64,000 nucleotides of DNA from Loxodes magnus (lineage: Eukaryota; Ciliophora; Karyorelictea; Loxodida; Loxodidae), in NCBI GenBank assembly GCA_946699065.1, contig CAMPDV010000221.1, positions 124,001 through 188,000 on the forward strand, given 5' to 3'. The position numbers and the translations under genes are program-made. The notes beneath the pieces are model-generated. The model saw nothing but the letters and a program-made list of their open reading frames with translations, was not told where the DNA came from and made no database searches. Of this stretch, positions 22,829-33,989 are shown in pieces. Numbering within the stretch: position 1 is the first letter of the stretch; each line of letters opens with the position of its first letter.

Positions 22829-24230
22829 ATGCTAAAACTAGAACTAAATCATCAAAGAATAAATCATATTTATTAATCAATTAATTTTTCAACAGTTTCA
22901 TGTCTAGATGAAGCAGAAATATCTAAAAAAATAATGGAAAGTAAGAAAGTTATAGAATATGTAAAGAAAGTAGTTCAACTAAAATAAAGTTACTAATTTA
23001 TCTAAAGCTTGGAATTATTGAGTTGAAGCCAATTAAAATACCAAAATGAAATTCTTATATTTAGCGTCTAATCAGAGTAAAGATAGAAACTTTTAATTAT
23101 CGAAAATCTTTAAAAAAAAGAAGACTGTGCTCAGTTAAATTTTTTAATATAATATCCTTATAAAAAGCTAGAAGTAGTATTTTAGAGAGACATCTTGGAG
23201 ATATTTAAATAAAATATCTTAGCCCTATTTGCTAAATTAAAAGCTTTGAGACTTGAGAGTATAAGAAGAAAATAAATTTCTAAGGCGAGAACAGTTGATT
23301 TTAGTTCCTTAAAATAGTTAGTCTAAAATCTAGGATTACCAGAATAAATTAAAGTATAATATTAAGCTCAAATGAGGATTGCTTATCTAGCTGAACTAAA
23401 GCAAAAATGGGAAGAAAGAAAAATAAATGAGGCATAATATTAAATAAAATAGGGAAAATTCTTCCATTTACTGTTTAAAAGGAAGAAGAACTTAATAATA
23501 ACACAACTAGAAGCTAATCCAGCATATGACTAACTAATTTAATAACAATAAGTCTAATACAATATTAGTCAAAAGAGCTATTAGCATTAAATATAAGCAA
23601 AGAAATTATCAGCCATAAGAACAGCAGTCTAACTAAGATGCTAGAGCAAAAAGATTGGCCTGGGAATATAATTTATGGAAAGATGTTTGAAATCAACTTA
23701 AAACCTTTAAAAGAAAAGTTAATATTTAATATGCAAATATTATTACAGGAAATCTAATTAAAGAACTGGAAGCTCTAAACCTAAAATATGAGAAGTGGAG
23801 AAATAAAATATCTTGCAAATATATCAAGCTTATTTAAAGCCTTTAACTTTATATTAACTTGAAAATTCTTAAGATTTTGAGGTAAATATCATTAAGATAA
23901 TAATCATTAAAATGATAAATTAGAAGATTTATTCCTAGTATGCAATTCTAGTTTGAGTAAATACCTTTAAGAAAAATGCAACTGAGATTTCATATAAGAA
24001 TCTAGGCAAAGTTAAAAGTCTAAAAGAAATTAGAAGCTATAATTGCTAGTAAGTAAAGAAAATAATTGATAAAGCATGTTGATAAATAACAGAAGAGATT
24101 TAAAATGCATAATCTTCGAATAGAAGAAGAGAAAATCTAAAAATAATTGTTAAAGTTAAAAGTTAAAAAGCTTTGTTAAAGCCTTAGTAATCAGCCATTT
24201 TCCTATTTTATCAGCTTATCTCCATTAGTT
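22829..24230 (+). pseudogene. Long coiled-coil protein with one frameshift
   Basis: ATG at 22829 opens MLKLELNHQRINHIYQS and a helical, charged frame (VIEYVKKVVQLKQSYQF, LEVVFQRDILEIFKQNIL, MRIAYLAELKQKWEERK) to about 23620. The following frame carries ARAKRLAWEYNLWKDVWNQ, LEALNLKYEKWRNK and IEEEKIQKQLLKLKVKK to about 24190. The single switch near 23625 fits no GT-AG intron of suitable length, so it is an indel. A coiled-coil structural or scaffold protein is likely; the family is not known. Confidence 0.5.
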
Positions 24231-24250
24231 TGTCATGAATTCTTATTGGC

Positions 24251-24288
24251 TTAGTAGAGGCATAGCACTTCATTAGTGCGCCATCCTT
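24251..24288 (-). repeat. 3-prime hairpin tail, copy T5
   Basis: On the minus strand: GGATGGCGCAC, a loop with AATGAA, then GTGCTATGCCTCTAC. GCAC pairs with GTGC and GGC with GCC, so the hairpin is kept although the sequence has diverged from T1. It directly follows the Gag-like remnant at 24290-25310. Confidence 0.45.
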
Positions 24289-24289
24289 T

Positions 24290-25310
24290 AATATTCTGAA
24301 TAGTTATATTCTTGCATGTAGCGTTCCTAATTATTTCTCCAAAGATTAAGATTTGAATTAAAGAATTTGTTCTATAAATTTTTCTGCTTTATGTTGGATA
24401 TATCAAAACTAGTTTTCTTTTAAATATCTTATTTATTCTTTCTTTAAATTTCGCTTAGTTAGTAACAGTATATTCATTGGTATTATTTATTGTACATGTA
24501 ACATTTATTCTTCTTTTAAACTATTATTCCTGTAACACTTATTTAATTTAAATCTACTAGTTATTTTAAATTAATGTTTAACTTTTATTTTAATTTGAAG
24601 CTTCATTTTCTATTGTATCTGATTGATTCTTTTAAAACGAAAATGGCGTTACCTGAATTTATTATTAAATTTAAAGAATTCTTTGCTCCAGTTTGTTTTC
24701 TATTTATTATGATGATTGATATTGTTTCTCAAGCAATGACGTTATTAGTTTTTCTAATTTTTTTAATTTATCAGTGAGGTATCTATTTTTGAACATTAAC
24801 TCATTTAATGACTTAGATAATATTTCTATTTGAGTTTGTGTGGGAAGTTTTTTAATTCTAGATTTCCAAGTGGTTAATGTTCGTCATATCAATCATATTT
24901 CTCACTTTCACTCATTTTAATTATTTCGCTTTTTTATTTTTAGAGAATTTTCCTGTTTAAATGTTTTGTTCCAAGTTCTGTTATTTCTTAGAAGCAATTT
25001 TGTATTTTTCCAATAGATAAGCACTTTTAAGCTTGTATCCGTTATTTTCTCATCTTTTTTCTTCTCCTAGAATTATATTTGCCAATAATAAATATTTTAA
25101 GACTTTTTTATCTTCTTTTTCTTTTTCTTCTTCGTCTTCATTTATTACCATCTTCTTTCCATATTATTTCCAGATATTAATTTTGCATATTTTTTAATTC
25201 TATCATTATTTATGATAATTTTACGGCATAAAATTGCATTCTTCATCTAATGCATCAAATATCATTTAATAAATTTTATCTTGAAAATTAATTTTAAAAG
25301 TCTAATTTAT
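24290..25310 (-). pseudogene. Gag-like coil-knuckle ORF, decayed copy
   Basis: Leftward, one frame reads TQIEILSKSLNELMFKNR, YLTDKLKKLEKLITSLLEK and IENKLEQRILQIQ, a coil like that of the ORF at 3526. Further on, in a shifted frame, NKC-YMY-NKQYQ-WIYC aligns with the CCHC knuckle of that ORF but has lost the second Cys and the His. It lies between tails T4 and T5 on the same strand, so it could be a unit that ends at T5. Confidence 0.4.
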
Positions 25311-25313
25311 TAT

Positions 25314-25362
25314 TAAAAAAATTAGATTATTTAGCGCATAGCACCTCACTGGGCAGCTTTTA
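25314..25362 (-). repeat. 3-prime hairpin tail, copy T4
   Basis: On the minus strand: AAAAGCTGCCCAGTGAGGTG, then CTATGCGCTAAATAATC and a T run. It matches T1 and T2 over most of its length but the stem is weakened. It follows the minus-strand coding remnant at 25365-25810. Confidence 0.5.
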
Positions 25363-25364
25363 AA

Positions 25365-25810
25365 TGTCAATTCATCTCGATATTTTCAAGAATATTTTTT
25401 GGGATAAAAACTCTCCCCCAATTTCATTTATATCTTCTTCTTCCCTGTCATTTATGTCTTCCATTTCTTCATTGTCTTCTCTATTCCTTGTCTCTGCAAG
25501 TAGAGATAGGACGATCAAAGTCTGGGATTTCCAGACTGGAAGCTGTTTGAGGACTTGTACTGGACATGCGAACTCAGTTATTGTCCTTCTTCAATCTCTT
25601 GACCTCTTCCTGGAGGTTCAGTACCACTTTGATGAGCTACTCCATGCTCATCTGGCCAGAAGGGTTGAACTCTGATACCTCCTGGTGGAGAACAGACTTC
25701 ATCTGTTTCCTCGGTTTCTCGCTTCCTTTTTCAGTGCTTAGGAAGACTTGGTTTCTTGCTTCCTCGCTTCCTTTTTGGCTTGTAGTATAGAAGCCTGAGT
25801 TGAAACCTTC
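25365..25810 (-). pseudogene. Mosaic coding remnant ahead of tail T4
   Basis: The minus strand reads KGSEEARNQVFLSTEKGS, EKPRKQMKSVLHQEVSEFN, QMSMEQLIKVVLNLQEEVK (coil) from 25800 to 25570, then after an intervening block an acidic stretch EDNEEMEDINDREEEDINE to about 25400. The block between (25484-25590) is a WD40 blade on the opposite strand. GC content is higher than around it. This looks like a chimera of two coding sources, one inserted antisense in the other; the acidic coil part may belong to the Gag-like family. Confidence 0.4.
25484..25590 (+). pseudogene. Single WD40 blade fragment
   Basis: Reads SASRDRTIKVWDFQTGSC, then LRTCTGHANSV, a textbook end of one blade and start of the next. 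Nothing upstream or downstream on this strand continues the propeller. The fragment is GC-richer than the other WD40 copies in the window and may come from a different member. Confidence 0.6.
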
Positions 25811-25999
25811 AACCATTTTTTTATTCCTTAATCCAAAATAAGTTATGTGATTTTAAATTCTCTTATTCAGTTAATTATTCATATATCTAAGTTTATAGAT
25901 TATATCTCTTTTAATTAATATTTTATATATTAATTAAAAGCCTTTCATTTTAACTTAGTTCTACTATTTAACTACAATATTAATACATTTTACTCTACT

Positions 26000-28900
26000 A
26001 TGCTGCTCTTACTTTCTAAAATTATGTTTCTTATTTTCAGTCTCTGATTTCATATTTCATAATTTTAATCTGACTAATAAGATCTTTTCAACTTTTTTAT
26101 TATTAGTGTTGCTTTTATTATTTATGCTTGATAGATAAAGACATCTCTTTATAAACTTATTTCCTAAAGAAGCTAAATTAACTTTTTAAACCTCTTAATA
26201 AATCTTATTTTGCTACTTAAATAATTAATTAATTTAACTTAATTATTGCAACTAATCATTCATATAACTCTATTTTTTTAATCTAAACTTTTGTTAATTT
26301 ATATCCTCTTTTCATAAAGATATATTACTGATTATTTATTAGTCTTTTATAGTTTAAACTGATTACTATTTTACTAATATAAGTTACTGATCTATACATG
26401 TAGCTAAGTGTCTTATCTCTTTTAATTTTCCAAATATTTCATATTAACATTCTGACTATCAAATTTATTCAAATATTCTATATAATACTTTTATAGTTAA
26501 TTAAAACTTTTTATTTAACTTAATTGTCTTGTCTAGTTTTTAAATTTTACCTTTACTTCTTTCTCCTTTTATGTATAAAAGCTTACATTTTCATATTTTT
26601 TATTTATCTTTATTTTATACTCTCTCATCTCCTTCCAACTATTATCTTTATTTTTTAAGCTTTAAATTTATAATTTATCTGGCTCTTTTACTTATACTTC
26701 CCATGTTTCATATAACTTCTTTCTCATTCCTTTTTTATGTGTATAACCTAAATACTCAAAATGATTGTTGTGGTTACTCGAAGTAACATAACTTTATTCT
26801 CTTGAATATCTAAATAGCTATTTCATTTATTGCTATTTATGTAGTCCAAAACTATCAAATTGATTATCCTTTCTTTATAATATTTTTGTCTATCTATTGT
26901 TAACAAAATAGAGCTGCTTATAAACTGGTCAGTATAAGCAGATATTAAAATAATTACTACTAGTATTTTTAATCATTTAGGCATATTAAGAAGACTTTAA
27001 TCATTGGATTATCATCGCTTATTCAATTTTACGTTTATTATTTAAAGACTGGATTGAAAATATTTTTGATGTATGTAATAAAAGCTTCTGGAGTTTTGAA
27101 TTAGCTTAACCTACTAATAGAATCCTTGCTTATACTTATTTTCTCCTGTTCATTACTCAACCATTTATAAATACCTAGTTATTTAAATTACCTTACTGAT
27201 TAGAATTTATTTAAAGAACCAAATCTAAAAAATATCATACTGATTTATTAGTTATCCCTGTATCTCTCCTTGTAGAATTATTCTTGTAGTTTTACTCTTC
27301 TACAATCATAATTATTTCAAACTGCTTACTAATTCCTATTTTTAGGTTCTAAAGCTATTCCTTTATAATTTATCCTTTAACCTCAAGTAACTAAATGTCT
27401 TTAATCAATGTATTACCTTCCTAATTCTTTATGATATCTTATTGTATATGAGATGATTAAACCATTTTTAAAAGCTTTAAAGGTAATTATTTAGACATAG
27501 GGTATTGAAGATTCTATTATATTCTCTTGACACATTCTATAACTTCGATATATGCCTATCTTGGACTGCATTAATATAGCTATATTTCTCTAAGAAACTC
27601 ACAAATTTATCGCTTTGTTTCATTACTTTACATCTAAATAGTATTTCTCTATGATTAGGGATGAATTAATCAGATCTGCAGTAATGTGAATAATAAGATC
27701 AAATTATCAGTCGACTGAGATAAGTAACTTGGATTAAAAAGGGAACGTGATGTTCCTATGAGTCTAGAATGGATAATGGAATAGGCTAAAATTGAAAATA
27801 ACTAAGTAACTAGATTTTAGAACATTCAGTTATTATAGTCTTATCTTCATACGAATGCAGTGGATCTATTGAATAACTTCATGTTTACTACATTACTATT
27901 CTAGTTTACTTAGATTTACATTGCTGTTTGTTAAGCAACCTTAAACTAGTTCTTGCTTAAAAAAAGGTACTGAAGATGGTTTTTTTTAGTCTGAATTTGT
28001 AACTTCATTCATCTAACTTCTTTCAGTATTGCTTTACCAACTTAGATTTAGTTTTAAGATTGGCAGGAATATCCACAGGCTTAGATAGAAATATTTGGAT
28101 TATAAAAGGTCTAGAAATATAGTCAGATACACTAAGCTCTTAACAAAGCTTATTAGATATAACTCCTCATATTATAGCATTAAAAGGGTTAGATGAAAAT
28201 ATGCAAAAGTGATTCTTAAACTTGGTATACTGAATGTTTAGAAATAAAGTACAGTAAAGAAGCAAAATGATTAATGAAAGTGTTTGATATAATTGAAGCT
28301 AAATCAGAAGAAAAAGGAAAGGAAAGATTAAAGTTAGTATAATTTTGGTTTAAGTATTTCTAGCAGTTTACAATAAGCAGCTTATTAGCTTTAAAGAAGA
28401 AAATTCTATTACATGTTATTTTTAAAGTTTCGTAAATTAAACCAGTTAGTAAAGTAGGCTAAAGTTGAATAATTGATAATTATATTAAAATATTTCCAGA
28501 TTGTTAATTTAATAAGTCCATTGTAAGTAAAACTTATAAGTGAAAAAGTAGGATTTTAACAAAGAATACAGGAAAGTTTATTCCTTCCTAATTTATCTAG
28601 AATTCCTTTTTTGCTACTACAATCATAGAACTGATTGGAGCTAATCTTGCTAGCTTATTTGAAAAATTTATGGTTTCTTTTTTTCATGCTATCAACCCCC
28701 ATCCAATCTAATCTTCTATTAATGAAAGATTTGTATTTTTCTAGACTAGTGAGAGAAGTTAAGTTGAAGCTTTAATAAGTATATTAGCTTCTTGCTTATT
28801 AAGAGCTCCTCCTTTTATGCTGAAAAAATAAGCATATTAAAATATCTCTTAATTTCTGTATTTAGTAGATAATTTATTTTTCTCCGTGTCTAGCAAGTCC

Positions 28901-30967
28901 TTTGCTCGTCTAAGCATATTCTGATGTATCTAACATCACTGATATAAAGATTAACTTATTCACTTCTTGCTAATCTTATTAGATAGTTTTAAGTATAAAT
29001 CCTAGTAGAGACCGATTGGTTATATGACTTTTCCCTTTTTCTTTCTAAGCTGCTTTGAACTTAATCCCTTTACAGGTTATGCTAATCCTAATTTCAATCT
29101 TTACTAAAACAAGAACACAATAGATTGGTAGAGATTAAGTATTGATTTCATTGACCATCGTTTCATTCAATAAATTAGAGCAAGTTTCTAGGATTTGCTT
29201 CGAAAGGGAAGGAGAATATAAAGCCAATTTCACTTGAATACTTCAAAAGGAACTTAATCAAAGGTTTAGAATGCTTAGTATCTATATAGACTAATGAAGG
29301 ATTTTGCTGCTTTAGTAATATGATAACCAAATTCAAAATAGATCTAAAAAGACTAATCATTACATTTATATCTATACACAGTTTATTAAACTAAGCTACT
29401 CAAAAAAAGTTTTATTTGGCGGTCTTTATTTTTAGATGAAATTGAAGATAGATATACTTCTAATGACTTTGATTGAAGAATAGTTGAAAGACTAGAAGAG
29501 ATTAGTTGTCAAGTTACTAAGAGAATGAACAGTACTTAGGTATAGTAGATGCGTTTGTCTAACTAATTATTTAGCTTTGAATATTTAGTCTAAAGAACTT
29601 TTGATTAAAATCGAAGATTTAGCCTTCTGTTTTGTAGTTTAATCTTCTCATCTTCTTCCTGTTAAACTAAGGGCCTTTTCAACTCGCTTTATTTATAATC
29701 AAATATTCAACCATTTTTGTGTGTCTTATTATTTATCTAACTAATAAGATTAATTACTTATAAACCAAGTTAATATGAAATTATCTTTGATCTATCTTTT
29801 TACTTTTGATAAAAAACTAATGAATGTTAATCATCTCCTTGATGCTACTTGCATAAAGCAATTTAGCTTTTTAAAACTAAATAGTCTACCTCTATTTCAA
29901 ACTACACTAAGCTTATTTCACATAATGACTTTGTATAGAAGCAATTTTAAGTTATTTTGTCTACTCCTTCAATCTACCAAACATGCTTCTACTTAGTATT
30001 TATTTTAACCATTTCATATGCATTCCTTGCTTCTTTTAACTTTGTATATTAATTTCATTATTAGAATGCTTTTTATACGTGCTATTAAGTTAGGAAAGAC
30101 TTATAAACTAAAATTTATTTGTGCATAATGTTCTCTTATTCTCTTAGCAATCCAATGGTTGCTAAGATTCTTGCCTATTCAAGTTTTTTCTTAATATCTT
30201 CAATATAGTTAGGTAGCTTACCATCTTTCGAGATCTTTATTGTATCAAATCTTTTATTGCTAGATTTTAAAACCTTAAGAGGTAGTAATCAGATAACCTT
30301 ACTGATTAATTCTTTCTTTCTTTTTAAATAAAAATACCATCACTTTTTTAGCTAAATCCCCTTCTTAACTTCGATTTCTAATTGACTAGCTCTCACAATT
30401 TTTAGTTTGTTAATTTCTTGATAATCTTTAAGTGCTATAATGTCAACTACTACCCTATTTATTTTTTGATCCTACTTTGTAAAGCATAAGGTTTCAATTG
30501 GAATTTCAAATATTTGCAAGTTTTTAAATTTCTTCCATCCAAAAGTTCCATAAATCCCCTTACTAAATCTCTATATCAAGAAGTTACCTTGCTCCTTCAT
30601 TTTATCCTTTGTAGTGGTTCTTAGTGTTAAGAATGTCAATACTTACACTGAAGAACATCCAATAGAGAAAATAATAAAAAGATTTACTTAAATCAGTTAG
30701 ATATCCTTTCTTATGGTTCTGTTTAATGAAGGGATATTTTAGATATTTATCGTTTAGTAAAAGAACTAACTGAGAGTTTGTAAAAAGAAGCTTATTTTAG
30801 AGTATAGATAGAGGTGAATAGATCTAGGAGTAACTGTAGGGAAGTTTGAGTCTATGTGAAGATTAATAGAAAGGTTAGTACTTTAGATAGCCAAAAAGTG
30901 ATTTAATTTGGATAAAAAGATAAAAATTTTAAGATTTAGGAAGATATTGGAAAGCAACTAAAAGTGA
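26000..30967 (+). CDS. Very long polytopic membrane protein
   Basis: One frame from an ATG at 26000 to TGA at 30965-30967 stays protein-like for about 1655 codons. An N-terminal third is dense in hydrophobic segments (FNFFIISVAFIIYAW, LLVIPVSLLVELFLQFYSS). The middle is mixed (SVDWDKQLGLKRERDVPM, IIELIGANLASLFEKFMV, GYMTFPFFFLSCFELNPF), and a second hydrophobic cluster lies at about 29650-30600. Near 29465 the motif DFDWRIVERLEE, with TGA as Trp, recurs as DFDWRIVERIEE with TGG in the inverted relative at 37350. Start and stop are best guesses; the hydrophobic part could be inflated by pyrimidine-rich composition. A channel or transporter is possible, but no family is recognised. Confidence 0.5.
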
Positions 30968-30969
30968 AG

Positions 30970-31532
30970 AGATTTGTTACGTGTGTGGTTTTAATAGCTT
31001 CAATTAATATCTTGAAATGAAGAAAAAGTGTAACTTAACTGATGATTCTGATATTCACTATGTTAGATTCAATAAACATAAGGCTAGATGATGCGAAGCA
31101 AGATCTGTAGCTATGTCTGCAAAATCTGGGTATTTTACGATTCTAAAGATACACAAAGTAGAGATTCAACTAGTTAACATATGTATAAGTAAAAGTCTTA
31201 AATTAAGAGATACTTAAAGCAATATGGATTATAATTTGAAATCTAGAAGCTTTCTGAAGCAAGTATAGAGTGTATATAATACAGAGCAAAGATCTAATAG
31301 TAGAGATAAAGAGGTTTTAAAAACTATATACAAAAAGTCTAATGGAAATTAAACAATAGTAAATGAAATTAACTCAACATATAGTAAAAATAATCATTAT
31401 AAGTTTCTAGATTTTAGTATTAAAAAGACTTATAAATCAAATAAAAATAATTAAGCTAACCTAGATTTATTAACTATATTAGAATATAAGTAAAATTTAT
31501 TTAAATAGAAGCAAAGTTTTACTCTTTAAAAA
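30970..31532 (+). other. Open segment in frame with the TRIM-kelch ATG
   Basis: In the frame of the gene at 31533, upstream sequence reads SEEICYVCGFNSFNQYLEM, FNKHKARWCEARSVAMS and, from an ATG near 31226, MDYNLKSRSFLKQVQ followed by a Ser/Asn/Lys-rich stretch. A C-x2-C-G pair is visible. It could be the shifted 3-prime end of the membrane-protein gene, a small separate gene, or an N-terminal extension of the kelch gene. The ATG at 31533 aligns with the starts of copies 3 and 4 and is preferred. Confidence 0.35.
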
Positions 31533-33863
31533 ATGTAAGAATCTTCATGTAAAAGATGTAAGGAAAGTTTTGATGATAATGAAAGAAAACCAAGAATATT
31601 AGAATGCGAATGTATTACTTGCTAAAAGTGCTTGTAGTCTACACTAAACAAAATAAAGATTCTGTATTGCTCTATTCACGATTAAGTAACTACAAAATAA
31701 ATCGAAGAGCTTGAGGTCTTTAATTTCAGTATACAAGTAACAACTTAGTAAATGCAAGAAACCTAAGAGAATGAAGAAGAATATAAGGGTTAATTTAGCA
31801 AGACAAAAAATTGCGAAAGCCATAATCTTGCATGCATATTTATTTGCTTATAGGATAAATAACTTCTGTGCAAATCTTGTATATCGAAAGCCCATAATAG
31901 TGAGCATTAAGTACTAACAATAGAAGATTATTTAAAATCTGTGTAGGAAGAAATAAAATAGTTGCTAGTAGAATTATAAGGATAAATGTAGCTGCGTCTT
32001 AAAAGAACTAAATACAGCTTGACTTAAAATTAACTTAGCAAAGAAATGCTTAACTTAAGAAGTACGATAATATAGTCATAAGAAGATATCATCTAAAATA
32101 TAGTTAAGATAATGTAAAGCAATCTGAACAAAAGTTTAACTAAAAGATATAGCTCTTAATAAGCAAATTTGGCAAACATGGTAAAACTAATAGATATATA
32201 AAAGCAGTTCAATAAAGTAAATGGATTAGAAGAGGATACTATAGAAAAAAGCGAGATTAAAAAGTAAAATTTAATAGAGTTATAACAGTTATTTAATAAT
32301 AAAGATTATAAAGAATTATGTATTGACGAATAAGATTTACCTATAAATTTATCAGATTTAATACTTTAAGAACTATATGAAAGCGAGTTTTTTAAGAATT
32401 AGAGTGAGAGATTAGATAGACAAAGGAAAGAGCAAGAAAAGTATTAATAATAGCAAAAGGAAAAGATCTAAGAGTTGAATGGTGAGAATCAAATTTTACA
32501 AACGAAACTAGAAGAAAGTTAGAAAGTAAATATTTAAATGGAGTAGGAGATACAGAGTTTAAAATTGAAAACGGAATAATTTACTTAGGAAGTAAATAAT
32601 TTGAAATCAACTAGTTAAGATTAAAATAAATAGATTAAGGAATAAAATGAAAAGATCCAAAGTTTACAATTGCAGTTGGAAGAAAATAAAGGTAAAAATA
32701 TTTAAAAGGAGCAATAGATACAGAGTTTAAGCTAAAACATTTAGTAGCTAAATAAAGAAATAAATAGTTTATAGACGTAGAATTAAAGTCAAGAAAAATA
32801 AATTAAAAGTCTTAAAAAATAAAACGATTAATATTAGTAGGAAGTAAAGGAAAAGGAGAAATGGATAGCTTCGTTATAATAAAAAAATAATTATTTAGAA
32901 AATAATATCGAAAAATAACTCTAAGAAGGAAGTGTCTAAGCTAAATAATAATTAAAAACTTTTTTCAAAATAAGTTCATGAAATGAAGAATTGGTAAACT
33001 GAATTAGATTTGAAAATATCAAAGAAAAGAATGATAGTTAATCTGTCAGTAACTATCTTAGAATAAAATGAAATTCAAATAATTTGTAATACGTAAATAT
33101 CAAAGCAACACAATTGACTAAGAAATAAGTTACTATCCCTGGATTATAAGCAATATACAATAACAAAACATCTGTTTATTAAATATAAAAAGAGCAATTA
33201 ATAATGGTTGGAGCATATAACTAAAATCAATAATAAAGCTCCATATCTAAAATATAAGAAAATAGAATAGCTAATTAATCTAATTTGATATTTCCTAGAA
33301 GTGAAACTTCTTTAGCCTTCAATAATTAATCTACTATTTATAGTATTGGGGGATATGATTCATAAGGTAGATATTCAAATTATTGTGAGACTTATAACAT
33401 AGATTAAAATAAGAGCAATGAAATCGCTTAGCATCCGTATAAAATTGTATGGCATGGAGTTTGCTATGTTTATAATATGACTTTTACATTTGGAGGATAT
33501 ACTGGTCGTAGTAGTGATTTAGTATGCTTTTATGATGAGTGCAAAAATAAGTGGTAATAATTTCAATCGATAAAACTGCCAAATACAACTTATTATACAT
33601 CAGTAATCTATGCGTAAGGAATGGAATAAATGTATATATTCGATAATAGTGGCTACTTGGGATAAACTTTGATGTTTGATATGAAAAAAATAATAGAGGA
33701 TGGAAGTGAATTTCCTACCTTCAATAAATTTTTTTGGTACAACGGAATATATCAGTCTGATAAAATTTGAATGTACAGTCCAGATCCAAAGGAAGAAGAT
33801 TCATTATATTATTATGAGGTTAAACAAGAGCAAAATGGAGCATGGAAGAAAAGTAGCGTATGA
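31533..33863 (+). CDS. TRIM-like RING/B-box/coiled-coil/kelch protein, copy 1 (intact)
   Basis: A single frame of 776 residues from ATG at 31533 to TGA at 33861-33863. Residues 6-49 have a RING-type zinc pattern (C6, C9, C25, C27, C30, C33, C46, H49). Residues 94-125 form a B-box (C94-x2-H97, C105, C113-x2-C116, H121, H125). A coiled coil of over 350 Gln/Glu/Lys/Leu-rich residues follows, and kelch-type repeats occupy about 590-776 (YSIGGYDSQ, FTFGGYTGR, KIWMYSPD). RING plus B-box proteins of this layout are usually E3 ubiquitin ligases that bind targets through the C-terminal propeller. Four internal TGA read as Trp; the final TGA aligns with the terminal TGA of copies 3 and 4. Confidence 0.85.
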
Positions 33864-33989
33864 GTGACTAGTATAAGACTACTTTTAAATTTTATTTGAA
33901 GCTAGTTTAAACTAAAAAAATGTAATTAAATAAGCAAGATTGGTAATTAGGCTTAGCTTAATAATATAGATTTAAAAATATAATAGAAA

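Noticed and set aside
30970-31110. C-terminal zinc motif of an IP3-receptor-type channel (CxxCG)
   Set aside because: One Cys pair is not enough and the spacing of His residues does not match.
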